Shown here: in pieces, positions 24,778-33,295 of the stretch
How the letters are laid out: every line of letters begins with the position of its first letter
Position numbering within the stretch: the first letter of the stretch is position 1
From: Mycobacterium sp. AZCC_0083
Lineage (GTDB): Bacteria; Actinomycetota; Actinomycetes; Mycobacteriales; Mycobacteriaceae
NCBI RefSeq assembly: GCF_014202335.1
Contig: NZ_JACHGP010000010.1
Span: 304,272 to 368,271 of the forward strand
Length of the DNA: 64,000 nt
Direction: 5' to 3'
The notes under the pieces: model-generated
What the model saw: only the letters and a program-made list of their open reading frames with translations
The model's database searches: none
What the model was told of the DNA's origin: nothing
Made by a program: the position numbers and the translations under genes

Positions 24778-25683
24778 ATGGGACTGCTCGACGGCCGCGT
24801 CGTCATCGTGACGGGCGCAGGCGGCGGAATCGGACGCGCCCATGCACTGGCGTTCGCCGCCGAGGGTGCACGTGTGGTGGTCAACGACATCGGCGTCGGC
24901 CTGGACGGCTCGCCCGCCGGTGGTGGTAGCGCTGCGCAGGGCGTCGTCGACGAAATCACCTCTGCGGGTGGCGAAGCCGTCACCAGCGGAGCCAATGTCG
25001 CCGATTGGGCACAGGCCGAAGGCCTGATCCAGACCGCGGTCGACGCGTTCGGCGGTCTCGACGTCCTGGTCAACAACGCTGGCATCGTGCGGGACCGGAT
25101 GTTCGCCAACACCAGCGAAGAGGAATTCGACGCCGTCATCGCCGTCCACCTCAAGGGGCACTTCGCCACCATGAAGCACGCCGCGGCCTACTGGCGCGCG
25201 CAGGCCAAGGTTGGCAATACTCCCGACGCCCGCATCATCAACACCAGTTCCGGCGCGGGCCTGCAAGGCAGTGTGGGACAAGCGAACTACAGCTCCGCCA
25301 AGGCGGGCATCGCAGCCTTGACGCTGGTCGCCTCCGCGGAGATGGGCCGCTACGGCGTCACCGTCAATGCAATCGCACCGTCGGCGCGTACCCGGATGAC
25401 CGAGACGGTCTTCGCGGACATGATGTCGACGCAGGACTCCGATTTCGACGCGATGGCGCCCGAGAACATCTCACCGCTGGTGGTGTGGCTGGGCAGTGCC
25501 GAGGCCAAGGACGTGACCGGGAGGGTGTTCGAGGTGGAGGGCGGCATCGTGCGGGTCGCCGAGGGGTGGGCACGTGGCGCGGAGGCGGACAAGGGTGCGC
25601 GATGGGCTCCGGCCGAACTCGGCCCGGTCGTCGCGGACCTGCTGGCCAAGTCACGCACCCCACTGCCGGTCTATGGCGCCTGA
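24778..25683 (+). CDS. Short-chain dehydrogenase (Rv3548c-like)
   Basis: A 301-residue SDR with an AAGGGAG ribosome-binding site ahead of the ATG. Motifs are VIVTGAGGGIGRAHALAFA, VLVNNAGIVRDR, and the active-site Tyr-Lys in VGQANYSSAKAGIAAL. The extended C-terminal tail (WARGAEADKGARWAPAELGP) resembles the dehydrogenase part of peroxisomal multifunctional-type hydroxyacyl-CoA dehydrogenases. This suggests a 3-hydroxyacyl-CoA substrate. Its stop codon region overlaps the convergent ddn-like gene by 13 bp. Confidence 0.87.
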   Translation: MGLLDGRVVIVTGAGGGIGRAHALAFAAEGARVVVNDIGVGLDGSPAGGGSAAQGVVDEITSAGGEAVTSGANVADWAQAEGLIQTAVDAFGGLDVLVNNAGIVRDRMFANTSEEEFDAVIAVHLKGHFATMKHAAAYWRAQAKVGNTPDARIINTSSGAGLQGSVGQANYSSAKAGIAALTLVASAEMGRYGVTVNAIAPSARTRMTETVFADMMSTQDSDFDAMAPENISPLVVWLGSAEAKDVTGRVFEVEGGIVRVAEGWARGAEADKGARWAPAELGPVVADLLAKSRTPLPVYGA

Positions 25684-26138
25684 CCGGCGATGGGTTCACA
25701 CACCACCAGCGGGATCACCCGATCGGTCGCATCCCGGTAACCCTTGTACGGCGGGTACATCCTGATCAGCGGCGGCCAGTAGCGCCGCCGCTCCTCGTCG
25801 GTCGCGTCGCGCGCGGTCATGTCCAGGTGCTCACCACGAATCTGCAGGTGCACCTTGGGATCCGACTTCAGGTTGAGATACCAGAGTGGGTCGCGGTCAC
25901 GACCGCCGAACGACGCGGGCAACACGACGCGGTCGCCGTCGCGTAGATATAGCGTCGCGGTGATGCGCGACTGCCCGCTCTTGCGACCGACCGTGGTCAG
26001 CAGCGCGGCGGGAAACCAGAGCAGCTTCGCTCCCAGGCGTCCGTTGGTGCGCTGATAGACCCAGATGTGCGCGCGTGCGAAGTACTTCAGCAGCAGCGCA
26101 ACGAGCTTCGAATTGCGGATCGGACGCTCGCGGGACAT
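25671..26138 (-). CDS. ddn: Deazaflavin (F420)-dependent Ddn-like reductase, copy 1
   Basis: A 155-residue split-beta-barrel protein. TTVGRKSGQSRITATLYLRDGDRVVLPAS is the F420-phosphate-binding region, and DPLWYLNLKSDPKVHLQIRG follows, both typical of the Ddn family. M. tuberculosis Ddn (Rv3547), in the same position next to Rv3548c, reduces quinones and activates nitroimidazole prodrugs using F420H2. Together with copy 2 it forms a tandem pair. Which of the two is the true Ddn orthologue cannot be decided by eye. Confidence 0.85.
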   Translation of the reverse strand: MSRERPIRNSKLVALLLKYFARAHIWVYQRTNGRLGAKLLWFPAALLTTVGRKSGQSRITATLYLRDGDRVVLPASFGGRDRDPLWYLNLKSDPKVHLQIRGEHLDMTARDATDEERRRYWPPLIRMYPPYKGYRDATDRVIPLVVCEPIAGQAP

Positions 26139-26159
26139 GCCTTGGCGTGTTGCCGCGAC

Positions 26160-26615
26160 TCAGAGCTCGCAAACCACCAAGGGGATCCTTCGCTCGGTCC
26201 AGGACTGGTAGTCGTCGTACGTCGGGTACATCTCGACCAGCTTGGGCCAGTACAGATTGCGCTCGTCCTCGCTGGCGTGGCGCGCGGTCAGGTGCAAGAT
26301 CTCATCCTTGATCTGGACCTTCACCTTGGGATCGGCCTTGAGGTTCAGGTACCACATCGGGTGCTTGTCGCTGCCGCCCTTTGAGGCCGCGACGATGACC
26401 TTGTCACCGTCACGGTGGAAGTACAGCGGACTGTCGCGCGGCTCGCCGGACTTGCGGCCGGTGGTGGTCAGCAGTGCGACCGAAATGCCCTGGAAGTTGC
26501 CGCCGAGACCCTCGCCCTTGTTGCGCTTGTACATGAAGGTGTTGATGCGCGACATCCACTTGACGACGAAGTCGCCGAACGCGGTGTCCATGTACTTGGG
26601 ACGTGAGTTTGGCAT
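26160..26615 (-). CDS. Deazaflavin (F420)-dependent Ddn-like reductase, copy 2
   Basis: A 151-residue paralogue of the preceding gene. It has ALLTTTGRKSGEPRDSPLYFHRDGDKVIVAASKGGSDKHPMWYLNLKADPKVKVQI and ends in ERRIPLVVCEL, like copy 1 (DRVIPLVVCEP). About half the residues of the two copies appear shared. The N terminus FVVKWMSRINTFMYKRNKG differs. Only 11 bp separate its start from the divergent SnoaL-like gene, so the promoters must overlap coding sequence or be leaderless. Confidence 0.85.
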   Translation of the reverse strand: MPNSRPKYMDTAFGDFVVKWMSRINTFMYKRNKGEGLGGNFQGISVALLTTTGRKSGEPRDSPLYFHRDGDKVIVAASKGGSDKHPMWYLNLKADPKVKVQIKDEILHLTARHASEDERNLYWPKLVEMYPTYDDYQSWTERRIPLVVCEL

Positions 26616-26626
26616 GGGGTCATCCT

Positions 26627-27016
26627 ATGCTCAGCCCCGTGAACACAGTTTCGGATTCGGACCGCATCGCCGCGGCCGACGCCTACATCGACGCGCTCGC
26701 CAACCACGACGGTGATTCGGTGCCGTTCGCGACCGACTGCGTCCGCATCGAGGTGGGTTTCAAGACCGGATTCTCCGGAGATCACTTGCGGCGCAGCCTG
26801 AATCGCGGCCCCCAGTACCGCATCATCGCGGCGACCACAGACCGTGACTTCGCCGTCGACGGCGACGAGGTACACGCGACGTTCACCGTCGTCACCAAGC
26901 TGAACGTCGCCGGACGCCGTGTCGTTGCCCAGGTCGACGAGACGTTCCTGATCCCCGCGAGCGACGGCAAGATCCACCACATTCGGGCGCGGATTCGCCC
27001 GCGCATCCAGCGCTAG
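26627..27016 (+). CDS. SnoaL/NTF2-like small protein (DUF8021-like)
   Basis: A 129-residue protein from the ATG at 26627 (MLSPVNTVSDSDRIAAADAYIDALANHDGDSVPFATD); a GTG at 26639 is the alternative start. The pattern of an N-terminal helix then curved strands (EVHATFTVVTKL, VVAQVDETFLIP, IHHIRARIRPRIQR) fits the NTF2/SnoaL-like cone fold, related to the DUF8021 type often near steroid genes. Possible roles include isomerisation or hydration of a steroid; not assigned. Confidence 0.75.
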   Translation: MLSPVNTVSDSDRIAAADAYIDALANHDGDSVPFATDCVRIEVGFKTGFSGDHLRRSLNRGPQYRIIAATTDRDFAVDGDEVHATFTVVTKLNVAGRRVVAQVDETFLIPASDGKIHHIRARIRPRIQR

Positions 27017-27202
27017 GTTCTAGCCGACGTGTTAACCCTGAGAGTGTTTAGCTAATCGAATCACTGCGCTTGCAGCGGCGGCCGTTGTTGAAGCAAGACA
27101 ACGTTAGATTTCCTGCGATTCTGCTTTGAACCAGACAGTGGCACAACTCGTAAACAGAATAGGTCGGGTGACTCGAGAAGTAGATTCCAAAAAGGAGTGA
27201 TC

Positions 27203-27472
27203 ATGACTACTCGATTCGCAACGATCAACAAATTTGCGGGCACCGCCGCGATGGCGACAGCCGTGGCTGCGGTAGGTTTGGGCCTCGGCTCAGGTACGGC
27301 CCAAGCCGATACAGTCCATTCCTGCACGCATCCGCACATGATGATCTGCAATCACATCCAAACCCACCTCCAACGCGCCGATACCTTCTTCGACCGCGTC
27401 CAGGGTCGATTCGGCGTTGGCGAGGGGACCCGGTTCGATAACAGGGTGGACCGGTTCTTCGGGGTGAAGTAA
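27203..27472 (+). CDS. Small secreted protein
   Basis: An 89-residue protein with a Sec signal peptide: basic MTTRFATINKF, hydrophobic AGTAAMATAVAAVGLGLGSG and a likely cleavage site GTAQA-DT. The mature ~50 residues are His/Cys containing (HSCTHPHMMICNHIQTH) then charged (RVQGRFGVGEGTRFDNRVDRFF). A clear AAAGGAG precedes the ATG at 27203. No family recognised. The preceding 180 bp is AT-richer and probably holds its promoter. Confidence 0.75.
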   Translation: MTTRFATINKFAGTAAMATAVAAVGLGLGSGTAQADTVHSCTHPHMMICNHIQTHLQRADTFFDRVQGRFGVGEGTRFDNRVDRFFGVK

Positions 27473-27478
27473 GCGAGA

Positions 27479-27519
27479 AGCGCTGGCCGCCAGTGCCGTT
27501 GGTGGCAAGGCCCAGCGCT
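27479..27519. terminator. Hairpin between convergent small secreted gene and fadA5
   Basis: Outer arms AGCGCTGG and CCAGCGCT are perfectly complementary. An inner imperfect pair GCCGCCA / TGGTGGC extends the hairpin. It sits between the stops of two converging genes, where a bidirectional terminator is expected, although there is no T-tract. Confidence 0.6.
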
Positions 27520-27525
27520 GACCCC

Positions 27526-28689
27526 TTAGATCCGCTCGAGGATGGTGCCCGTCGAAAGCGCGCCGCCAGCACACATGGTGATGAGTGCGGTGCTCTTGTC
27601 GCTGCGCTCCAGCTCGTGCAGCGCCGTGGTGATGAGGCGGGCGCCGGTGCTGCCCACCGGATGACCGAGCGCGATCGCGCCGCCGTTGACGTTGACGCGG
27701 TCCATGTCCGGCTCGTGCACGCGGGCCCATGACAGCACCACAGAAGCGAAGGCCTCGTTGATCTCGACGATGTCGATGTCACCCATCTTCATCCCGGCCT
27801 TCTCCAGCACCTTGGCGGTCGACTGCACGGGGCCGTCGAGGTGGTAGTACGCCTCGGAGCCGACGTTCGCCTGGCTGACGATGCGGGCCCGTGGCTTCAG
27901 ACCGTGCGCCTTGGCAACGTCCTCGTCCATCCAGAGCACCGCAGCTGCGCCATCGGAGATCTGCGACGACGTGCCCGCGGTGTGAATCCCGCCCTCCATG
28001 ACGGGCTTCAGCTGCGCGAGGCCCTCGAGGGTGGTGTCGCGCAAGCCCTGGTCACGGGTCACGGGTGCGAGCTCGGCCGTCGGCCGCTTGTTCTCGTCGA
28101 GCACGGGCGCGACGATCGGCGAGATCTCTCGGTCGAACCGGCCCTCGGCCCAGGCCACCTTGGCCTTCTGCTGGGAGGCGAAGCCGAAGGCGTCGATCTC
28201 CTCACGGGTGATGCCGCGCCGCTTGGCGATCCGCTCCGCGGCGGTGAACTGGTCGGGCATGTCGATGTCCCACGACGACGCCCGGATGATCGACCGGTCC
28301 GGTCCGGCGTTGGCGCCGAGGCCGACCCGGCTCATCGCCTCGATGCCGCAGGCGATGCCGATGTCGATGGCCCCGCCGGCGATGAGTCCATGCACCAGGT
28401 GGTTGGCCTGCTGGGCGCTCCCGCACTGGCAGTCCACGGTGGTGGCGCCGACGTGCTCGGGCAGACCCGCGGTCAGCCAGGCCACGCGGGTGATGTTGTT
28501 GGACTGCTCGCCGAACTGCGTGACGCAGCCGCCGATCAGTTGCTCGACCTCGCCGGCGTCGATGCCGGCCTTTTCCACGAGAGCCTTCTGGACGGCACCG
28601 AGAAGTTCGGTGGCGTGCAGGCCAGAAAGCCAGCCATTGCGCTTTCCGATCGGGCTGCGGGTGGCTTCGACGATGACAGGGTTACCCAT
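27526..28689 (-). CDS. fadA5: Steroid side-chain thiolase FadA5
   Basis: A 387-residue thiolase starting MGNPVIVEATRSPIGKRNG. The nucleophilic Cys (~89) is in DCQCGSAQQANHLV, His in NGGAIALGHPVGSTGAR, and the second Cys in MCAGGALSTGT. FadA5 cleaves acetyl-CoA from the C24 3-oxo side-chain intermediate of cholesterol. It is divergent from the cyp125 operon over a 121-bp region with two KstR-type boxes, as in M. tuberculosis. Confidence 0.95.
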   Translation of the reverse strand: MGNPVIVEATRSPIGKRNGWLSGLHATELLGAVQKALVEKAGIDAGEVEQLIGGCVTQFGEQSNNITRVAWLTAGLPEHVGATTVDCQCGSAQQANHLVHGLIAGGAIDIGIACGIEAMSRVGLGANAGPDRSIIRASSWDIDMPDQFTAAERIAKRRGITREEIDAFGFASQQKAKVAWAEGRFDREISPIVAPVLDENKRPTAELAPVTRDQGLRDTTLEGLAQLKPVMEGGIHTAGTSSQISDGAAAVLWMDEDVAKAHGLKPRARIVSQANVGSEAYYHLDGPVQSTAKVLEKAGMKMGDIDIVEINEAFASVVLSWARVHEPDMDRVNVNGGAIALGHPVGSTGARLITTALHELERSDKSTALITMCAGGALSTGTILERI

Positions 28690-28699
28690 TCCGCCAGGC

Positions 28700-28713
28700 T
28701 AGAACACGTTTCA
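28700..28713. promoter_or_regulatory. KstR-type box proximal to fadA5
   Basis: TAGAACACGTTTCA fits the recalled KstR consensus TnnAACnnGTTnnA and lies 10 bp upstream of the fadA5 start. KstR derepresses when 3-oxo-cholestenoyl-type CoA esters accumulate. Confidence 0.85.
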
Positions 28714-28778
28714 TAAGTCTGACAAGCTACGAAGTGCCCACGCCTTTGATCTGCGGTGAAGCCATGTTTTACTGGCAC

Positions 28779-28792
28779 TAGAACACGTTGCA
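28779..28792. promoter_or_regulatory. KstR-type box proximal to cyp125
   Basis: TAGAACACGTTGCA fits TnnAACnnGTTnnA and lies 18 bp upstream of the cyp125 ATG. The 10 bases TAGAACACGT are the same as in the fadA5-proximal box, so each divergent promoter appears to have its own operator. Confidence 0.85.
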
Positions 28793-28810
28793 ATTGAGGA
28801 GCGCGTACCT

Positions 28811-30061
28811 ATGGCACCCCTGAAAATCCCGGCTGACTTCGACTTCCTGGATCCCGATGTCAACCTCGCCGGTCTGCCCGTTGCGGAACTGGCCGAGCTG
28901 CGCAAGTCCGAGCCCATCTACTGGGTCTCGGTTCCCAGCGGTTGCGGCGGCTTCGAAGACCACGGCTACTGGATGGTCAGCAAGCACGCCGACGTGAAGG
29001 AGGTGTCGCGTCGCAGTGACGTCTTCTCCAGCTGGGAGAACGGCGCCATCCCCGTGTGGCCGCAAGAGATGAAGCGCGACATGGTCGAGATGCAGCGCAG
29101 CGTCATGCTCAACATGGACGCGCCGCACCACACCCGGCTGCGCAAGATCATCTCCCGCGGGTTCACGCCCCGGGCCATCGGCCGGCTGGAGGAGGAGCTT
29201 TCCCAGCGCGCCCAGAACATCGTGAAGGCCGCAGCGGCAGAGGGCTCCGGCGACTTCGTCGAGCAGGTGTCGTGCGAGCTGCCGCTCCAGGCCATCGCAG
29301 GCCTGCTCGGCGTGCCCCAGGACGACCGCGACAAGCTCTTCCGCTGGTCGAATGAGATGACCGGCGGCGAGGATCCCGAGTTCGCCGACGTCGATCCCGC
29401 GCAGTCGTCGATGGAAGTGATCATGTACGCGATGGCGATGGCCGACGAGCGGGGCAAGAACCCGACCGACGACATCGTGACGGCGCTGATCCAGGCCGAC
29501 ATCGACGGAGAGAAGCTCTCCGACGACGAGTTCGGCTTCTTCGTGATCATGCTCGCGGTGGCGGGCAACGAGACCACTCGCAACTCGATCACGCACGGCA
29601 TGATCGCGTTGGCGAGCAATCCGGATCAGTGGGAGTTGTACAAGAAGGAGCGCCCGACGACCGCTGCTGACGAGATCATCCGTTGGGCCACTCCGGTGTC
29701 GGCCTTCCAGCGCACCGCCAACGAGGACACCGAATTGGCCGGCGTGCAGATCAAGAAGGGCCAGCGGCTGGTGATGTCCTACCGTTCGGCCAACTTCGAC
29801 GAAGACGTTTTTGAACACGCCCACACATTCGATATCCTTCGCGACCCGAATCCCCACGTCGGGTTCGGTGGGTCGGGTGCGCACTTCTGCATTGGCGCCA
29901 ACCTCGCGCGGATGACGATCAACCTCATCTTCAACGCGGTCGCCGATCACATGCCGGATCTCAAGTCCGTTGGCGAGCCCGAGCGGCTACGGTCGGGGTG
30001 GCTGAACGGCATCAAGCACTGGCAGGTCGATTACACCGGCGCCAGCGCCAGCCTGCGCTGA
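28811..30061 (+). CDS. cyp125: Cytochrome P450 CYP125 (steroid C26 hydroxylase)
   Basis: A 416-residue P450. The oxygen-binding I-helix is AVAGNETTRNS near residue 254. The ExxR is in ADEIIRWATPVSAF, and the heme loop FGGSGAHFCIGANLA places the Cys thiolate at about residue 360. CYP125 oxidises the terminal methyl of cholesterol or cholestenone to the 26-oic acid so the side chain can be activated. First gene of the intracellular growth (igr-type) operon; GAGGA precedes the start. Confidence 0.95.
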   Translation: MAPLKIPADFDFLDPDVNLAGLPVAELAELRKSEPIYWVSVPSGCGGFEDHGYWMVSKHADVKEVSRRSDVFSSWENGAIPVWPQEMKRDMVEMQRSVMLNMDAPHHTRLRKIISRGFTPRAIGRLEEELSQRAQNIVKAAAAEGSGDFVEQVSCELPLQAIAGLLGVPQDDRDKLFRWSNEMTGGEDPEFADVDPAQSSMEVIMYAMAMADERGKNPTDDIVTALIQADIDGEKLSDDEFGFFVIMLAVAGNETTRNSITHGMIALASNPDQWELYKKERPTTAADEIIRWATPVSAFQRTANEDTELAGVQIKKGQRLVMSYRSANFDEDVFEHAHTFDILRDPNPHVGFGGSGAHFCIGANLARMTINLIFNAVADHMPDLKSVGEPERLRSGWLNGIKHWQVDYTGASASLR

Positions 30062-30088
30062 AAATCCCAGGAATCAAGGAGGATTCGG

Positions 30089-31111
30089 GTGGACTTCACC
30101 CCAGACGAGGGGCAGCAGGCCGTCGCCGACGTAGTGACGTCTGCGCTCGGCAGGGACAACACTTGGCAGGCGCTGGTCGACGGCGGGGTGAACGCATTCG
30201 GCGTTCCCGAGCGGCTCGGCGGTGACGGCCTCGGCCTTCCGGAGGTCGCCACGGCGCTCACCGAGATCGGCAGGCACGGCACGGTCAGCCCCGCGCTTGC
30301 GACCCTCGGCCTCGGCCTGGTGCCACTGGTCGACCTGGCCTCCGACGAGCAACAGGACCGCTTCCTGGCCGGAGTGGCCAAGGGCGGTGTGTTGTCGGCG
30401 GCGCTCAACGAGCCGGGCACCTCGTTGCCCGATCGTCCGAAGGTGACGCTGTCTGGCGGCAAGCTGACCGGCACCAAGGTCGGCGTTCCGTATGCAGAGC
30501 TTGCGGATTGGCTCGTGGTGACCACCGACGGCGGTGTCGTCGTGGTGTCGCAGAGGGCCGCAGGCGTGACGTTGACGAAGACCCCGACGTCCAACCACTC
30601 CGACGAGTACGTGATCACGTTCGACGGTGTGGCGGTTGCCGATTCGGACGTCTTGGCCGGGGCCGACGTTCGCCGGGTCAATCAGTTGGTGTTGGCGACG
30701 ACGGGGGCCTTCATTGCCGGTCTCGTCGCGGGCGCGCTTCGGCTGACGGCCGACTACGTGGCCACTCGTGAGCAGTTCGGCAAGCCGCTGTCGACGTTCC
30801 AGACGGTTGCCGCGCAGCTCGCCGAGGTGTACATCGTGTCGCGCACCATTGCGCTGGCGTCGACATCGGTGATCTGGCGTCTGTCCGAAGGTCGTGACGC
30901 CAACGAGGACATCGACGTGCTCGGGTACTGGGTGACGTCGCAGGCGCCGCCGGTTATGCAGCTCTGCCACCACTTGCATGGCGGCATGGGTATGGACATT
31001 GCCTACCCCATGGACCGCTACTACTCGACGATCAAGGACCTGACCCGTCTGCTCGGCGGGCAAGAGCACCGGCTGACACTTCTCGGGGCCTCGACTTTGG
31101 TGGGAGCGTAA
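30089..31111 (+). CDS. fadE28: Acyl-CoA dehydrogenase subunit FadE28 (ChsE1)
   Basis: A 340-residue short FadE with GTG start (MDFTPDEGQQAVADVV) after AAGGAGG. The C-terminal domain has TREQFGKPLSTFQTVAAQLAEVYI and HHLHGGMGMDIAYPMDRYYS. By order and size it is the partner of FadE29 in the alpha2beta2 dehydrogenase that desaturates the C20-C22 propionyl-CoA side chain. Overlaps fadE29 by one base (TAATG). Confidence 0.94.
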   Translation: MDFTPDEGQQAVADVVTSALGRDNTWQALVDGGVNAFGVPERLGGDGLGLPEVATALTEIGRHGTVSPALATLGLGLVPLVDLASDEQQDRFLAGVAKGGVLSAALNEPGTSLPDRPKVTLSGGKLTGTKVGVPYAELADWLVVTTDGGVVVVSQRAAGVTLTKTPTSNHSDEYVITFDGVAVADSDVLAGADVRRVNQLVLATTGAFIAGLVAGALRLTADYVATREQFGKPLSTFQTVAAQLAEVYIVSRTIALASTSVIWRLSEGRDANEDIDVLGYWVTSQAPPVMQLCHHLHGGMGMDIAYPMDRYYSTIKDLTRLLGGQEHRLTLLGASTLVGA

Positions 31112-32274
31112 TGTACATCGAACTGACCCCAGAGCAGCGCCAGCTGCAAGCTGAACTGCGGCAATACTTTTCGAACCTGATCAGCCCCGAAGAAGCCAAG
31201 GCGATGGAGTCCGATCGCCACAACGAGGCCTATCGCACGGTCATCAAGCGGATGGGCTCGGACGGCAAGCTCGCCGTCGGCTGGCCCAAGGAATTCGGCG
31301 GTCTCGGGTACGGCCCCATCGAGCAGTCGATCTTCGTCAATGAAGCACAGCGAGCCGACGTGCCGCTGCCTGCGGTCACCCTGCAGACCGTCGGGCCGAC
31401 CCTGCAGCAGTTCGGCAGCGACCTGCAGAAGAAGAAGTTCTTGCCCGCCATCCTCGCCGGTGAGCTGCACTTCGCGATCGGCTACACCGAACCCGACGCA
31501 GGCACCGATCTGGCGTCGCTGCGTACCACCGCGATCCGTCACGGCGACGAGTACGTCGTCAACGGGCAGAAGGTCTTCACCACCGGTGGTCATGACGCCG
31601 ACTTCATCTGGCTGGCATGCCGGACCGATCCGGAAGCCGTGAAGCACAAGGGCATTTCGATATTGATCGTCGATACGAAGGACCCCGGCTACAGCTGGAC
31701 GCCGATGATCCTGTCCGACGGTGCGCACCACACCAACGCCACCTACTACAGCGACGTGCGGGTACCGGCCGACATGCTCGTCGGCGAGGAGAACGGCGGC
31801 TGGAGGCTGATCACCACCCAGCTGAACAACGAGCGAGTGATGCTCGGTCCCGCCGGGCGGGTCGCCTCCATCTATGACCGCATCCACGCGTGGGCGTCCA
31901 AGCCGGGCAGTTCCGGGGACACCCCGCTCGACCATGACGACGTCAAGCGTTCGCTCGGCGAGATCAAGGCCATGTGGCGCATCAACGAGCTGCTGAACTG
32001 GCAGGTGGCGGCATCCGGGGAGAACATCGACGTCGCCGACGCGGCGGCAACCAAAGTGTTTGGCACCGAGCGCATTCAGTACATCGGGCGGCTCGCCGAG
32101 GCGGTCGTCGGTGCTCACGGCAACCCGGCCGACCCGGAAACCGCCGAGCTTCTCGAGTGGCTCGACAGCCAGACCAAGCGCAATCTCGTCATCACGTTCG
32201 GCGGCGGTGTCAACGAGGTGATGCGCGAGATGATCGCGGCGTCGGGCCTGAAGGTTCCCCGGGTGCCAAGGTGA
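31111..32274 (+). CDS. fadE29: Acyl-CoA dehydrogenase subunit FadE29 (ChsE2)
   Basis: A 387-residue FadE subunit (MYIELTPEQRQLQAELRQYFSNL). It has GYTEPDAGTDLASLRTTAIRHGDEYVVNGQKVFTTGGHDADFIW, and its C terminus TFGGGVNEVMREMIAASGLKVPR supplies the FAD-contacting end. It forms the side-chain dehydrogenase with FadE28. Thirteen bases separate it from chsH2. Confidence 0.94.
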   Translation: MYIELTPEQRQLQAELRQYFSNLISPEEAKAMESDRHNEAYRTVIKRMGSDGKLAVGWPKEFGGLGYGPIEQSIFVNEAQRADVPLPAVTLQTVGPTLQQFGSDLQKKKFLPAILAGELHFAIGYTEPDAGTDLASLRTTAIRHGDEYVVNGQKVFTTGGHDADFIWLACRTDPEAVKHKGISILIVDTKDPGYSWTPMILSDGAHHTNATYYSDVRVPADMLVGEENGGWRLITTQLNNERVMLGPAGRVASIYDRIHAWASKPGSSGDTPLDHDDVKRSLGEIKAMWRINELLNWQVAASGENIDVADAAATKVFGTERIQYIGRLAEAVVGAHGNPADPETAELLEWLDSQTKRNLVITFGGGVNEVMREMIAASGLKVPRVPR

Positions 32275-32287
32275 AGAACGGAGTCTC

Positions 32288-33295
32288 ATGAGTGGTGATG
32301 AGCGCTTGCGCGAAGAGCAGACGGCTGCGGTCGAGGACATCCAGAAGGCGGCGGAGCGGGTCAAGGCCGAGGGGCGCAGCAAGCCGCGGGTCGGTCGCCA
32401 CCCAGTGAACCAGCCGATGGTCGATCACTGGCTCGACGCCATCGGCGACAAGAACCCCATCTATGTCGACGAGTCCGCGGCCAAGGCGGCCGGTCATCCC
32501 GGCGTCGTCGCCCCACCGGCGATGATTCAAGTGTGGACGATGATGGGTCTCGGCGGCGTCCGCCCCGACGACGATCCGCTGAGCAAGATCCTCGAATTAT
32601 TCGACGACGCAGGGTATATCGGCGTGGTCGCGACCAATTGCGAGCAGACCTACCACCGGTACCTGCGGCCCGGCGAGGAGGTCAGCGTCGCGGCAGAGCT
32701 GACCGACGTGGTCGGGCCCAAGCAGACTGCGCTCGGCGAGGCGTTCTTCATCACCCAGAAGATCAGCTGGCAGGTCGGCGACGAAGACGTCGCCGAGATG
32801 ATGTGGCGCATCATGAAGTTCATTCCAGCTGACAAGGACCAGTCAGCGGTTGCGCCGGTGCCCGATGACTTGGACGCCGACTCGATGATGCGGCCCTCCT
32901 CGTCACGGGACACCAAGTTCTTCTGGGACGGTGTCAGCGCGCACGAACTGCGGCTTCAGAAGCGACAGGACGGCAGCCTGCAACACCCGCCGGTTCCTGC
33001 CCTGTGGCTGGACGCCAAAGATGAAGTAGCGGAGTCGGATTATCTCGTCGCGAGCGGTGAGGGCACGGTGTTCAGCTTCGTCGTGCACCACGCCCCGAAG
33101 GTGCCCGGTCGCACGTTGCCGTTCGTCATTGCGTTGGTCGAACTCGAGGAAGGTGTCAGGATGCTCGGTGAGTTGCGTGGTATCGATCCCGCAAAGGTGG
33201 AGATCGGATTACCCGTTCGCGCAACGTATATCGACTTCCCGGCCAATGACGTCGGCCCGGCCTGGACGCTGTACGCATGGGAGCCCGCCAAATGA
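32288..33295 (+). CDS. chsH2: Steroid enoyl-CoA hydratase subunit ChsH2 (MaoC-like plus DUF35)
   Basis: A 335-residue fusion. An N-terminal MaoC-like hot-dog region includes HPVNQPMVDHWLDAIGDKNPIYVDE. A C-terminal DUF35/OB-fold part starts near residue 215 (WDGVSAHELRLQKRQDGSLQHPP) and includes HHAPKVPGRTLPFVIALVELEEG. In the known complex ChsH1-ChsH2 hydrates the side-chain enoyl-CoA and the DUF35 part docks the aldolase Ltp2. Its N-terminal 10 codons lie in a 21-bp sequence repeated at 10997. It overlaps chsH1 by 4 bp. Confidence 0.93.
   Translation: MSGDERLREEQTAAVEDIQKAAERVKAEGRSKPRVGRHPVNQPMVDHWLDAIGDKNPIYVDESAAKAAGHPGVVAPPAMIQVWTMMGLGGVRPDDDPLSKILELFDDAGYIGVVATNCEQTYHRYLRPGEEVSVAAELTDVVGPKQTALGEAFFITQKISWQVGDEDVAEMMWRIMKFIPADKDQSAVAPVPDDLDADSMMRPSSSRDTKFFWDGVSAHELRLQKRQDGSLQHPPVPALWLDAKDEVAESDYLVASGEGTVFSFVVHHAPKVPGRTLPFVIALVELEEGVRMLGELRGIDPAKVEIGLPVRATYIDFPANDVGPAWTLYAWEPAK
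32296..32316 (+). repeat. 21-bp exact repeat, copy B (other copy at 10997-11017)
   Basis: Identical over 21 bases to the fadE30/ipdF junction. Here it is translated as part of DERLREE at the ChsH2 N terminus, whereas at the other copy it is largely non-coding. Confidence 0.6.
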
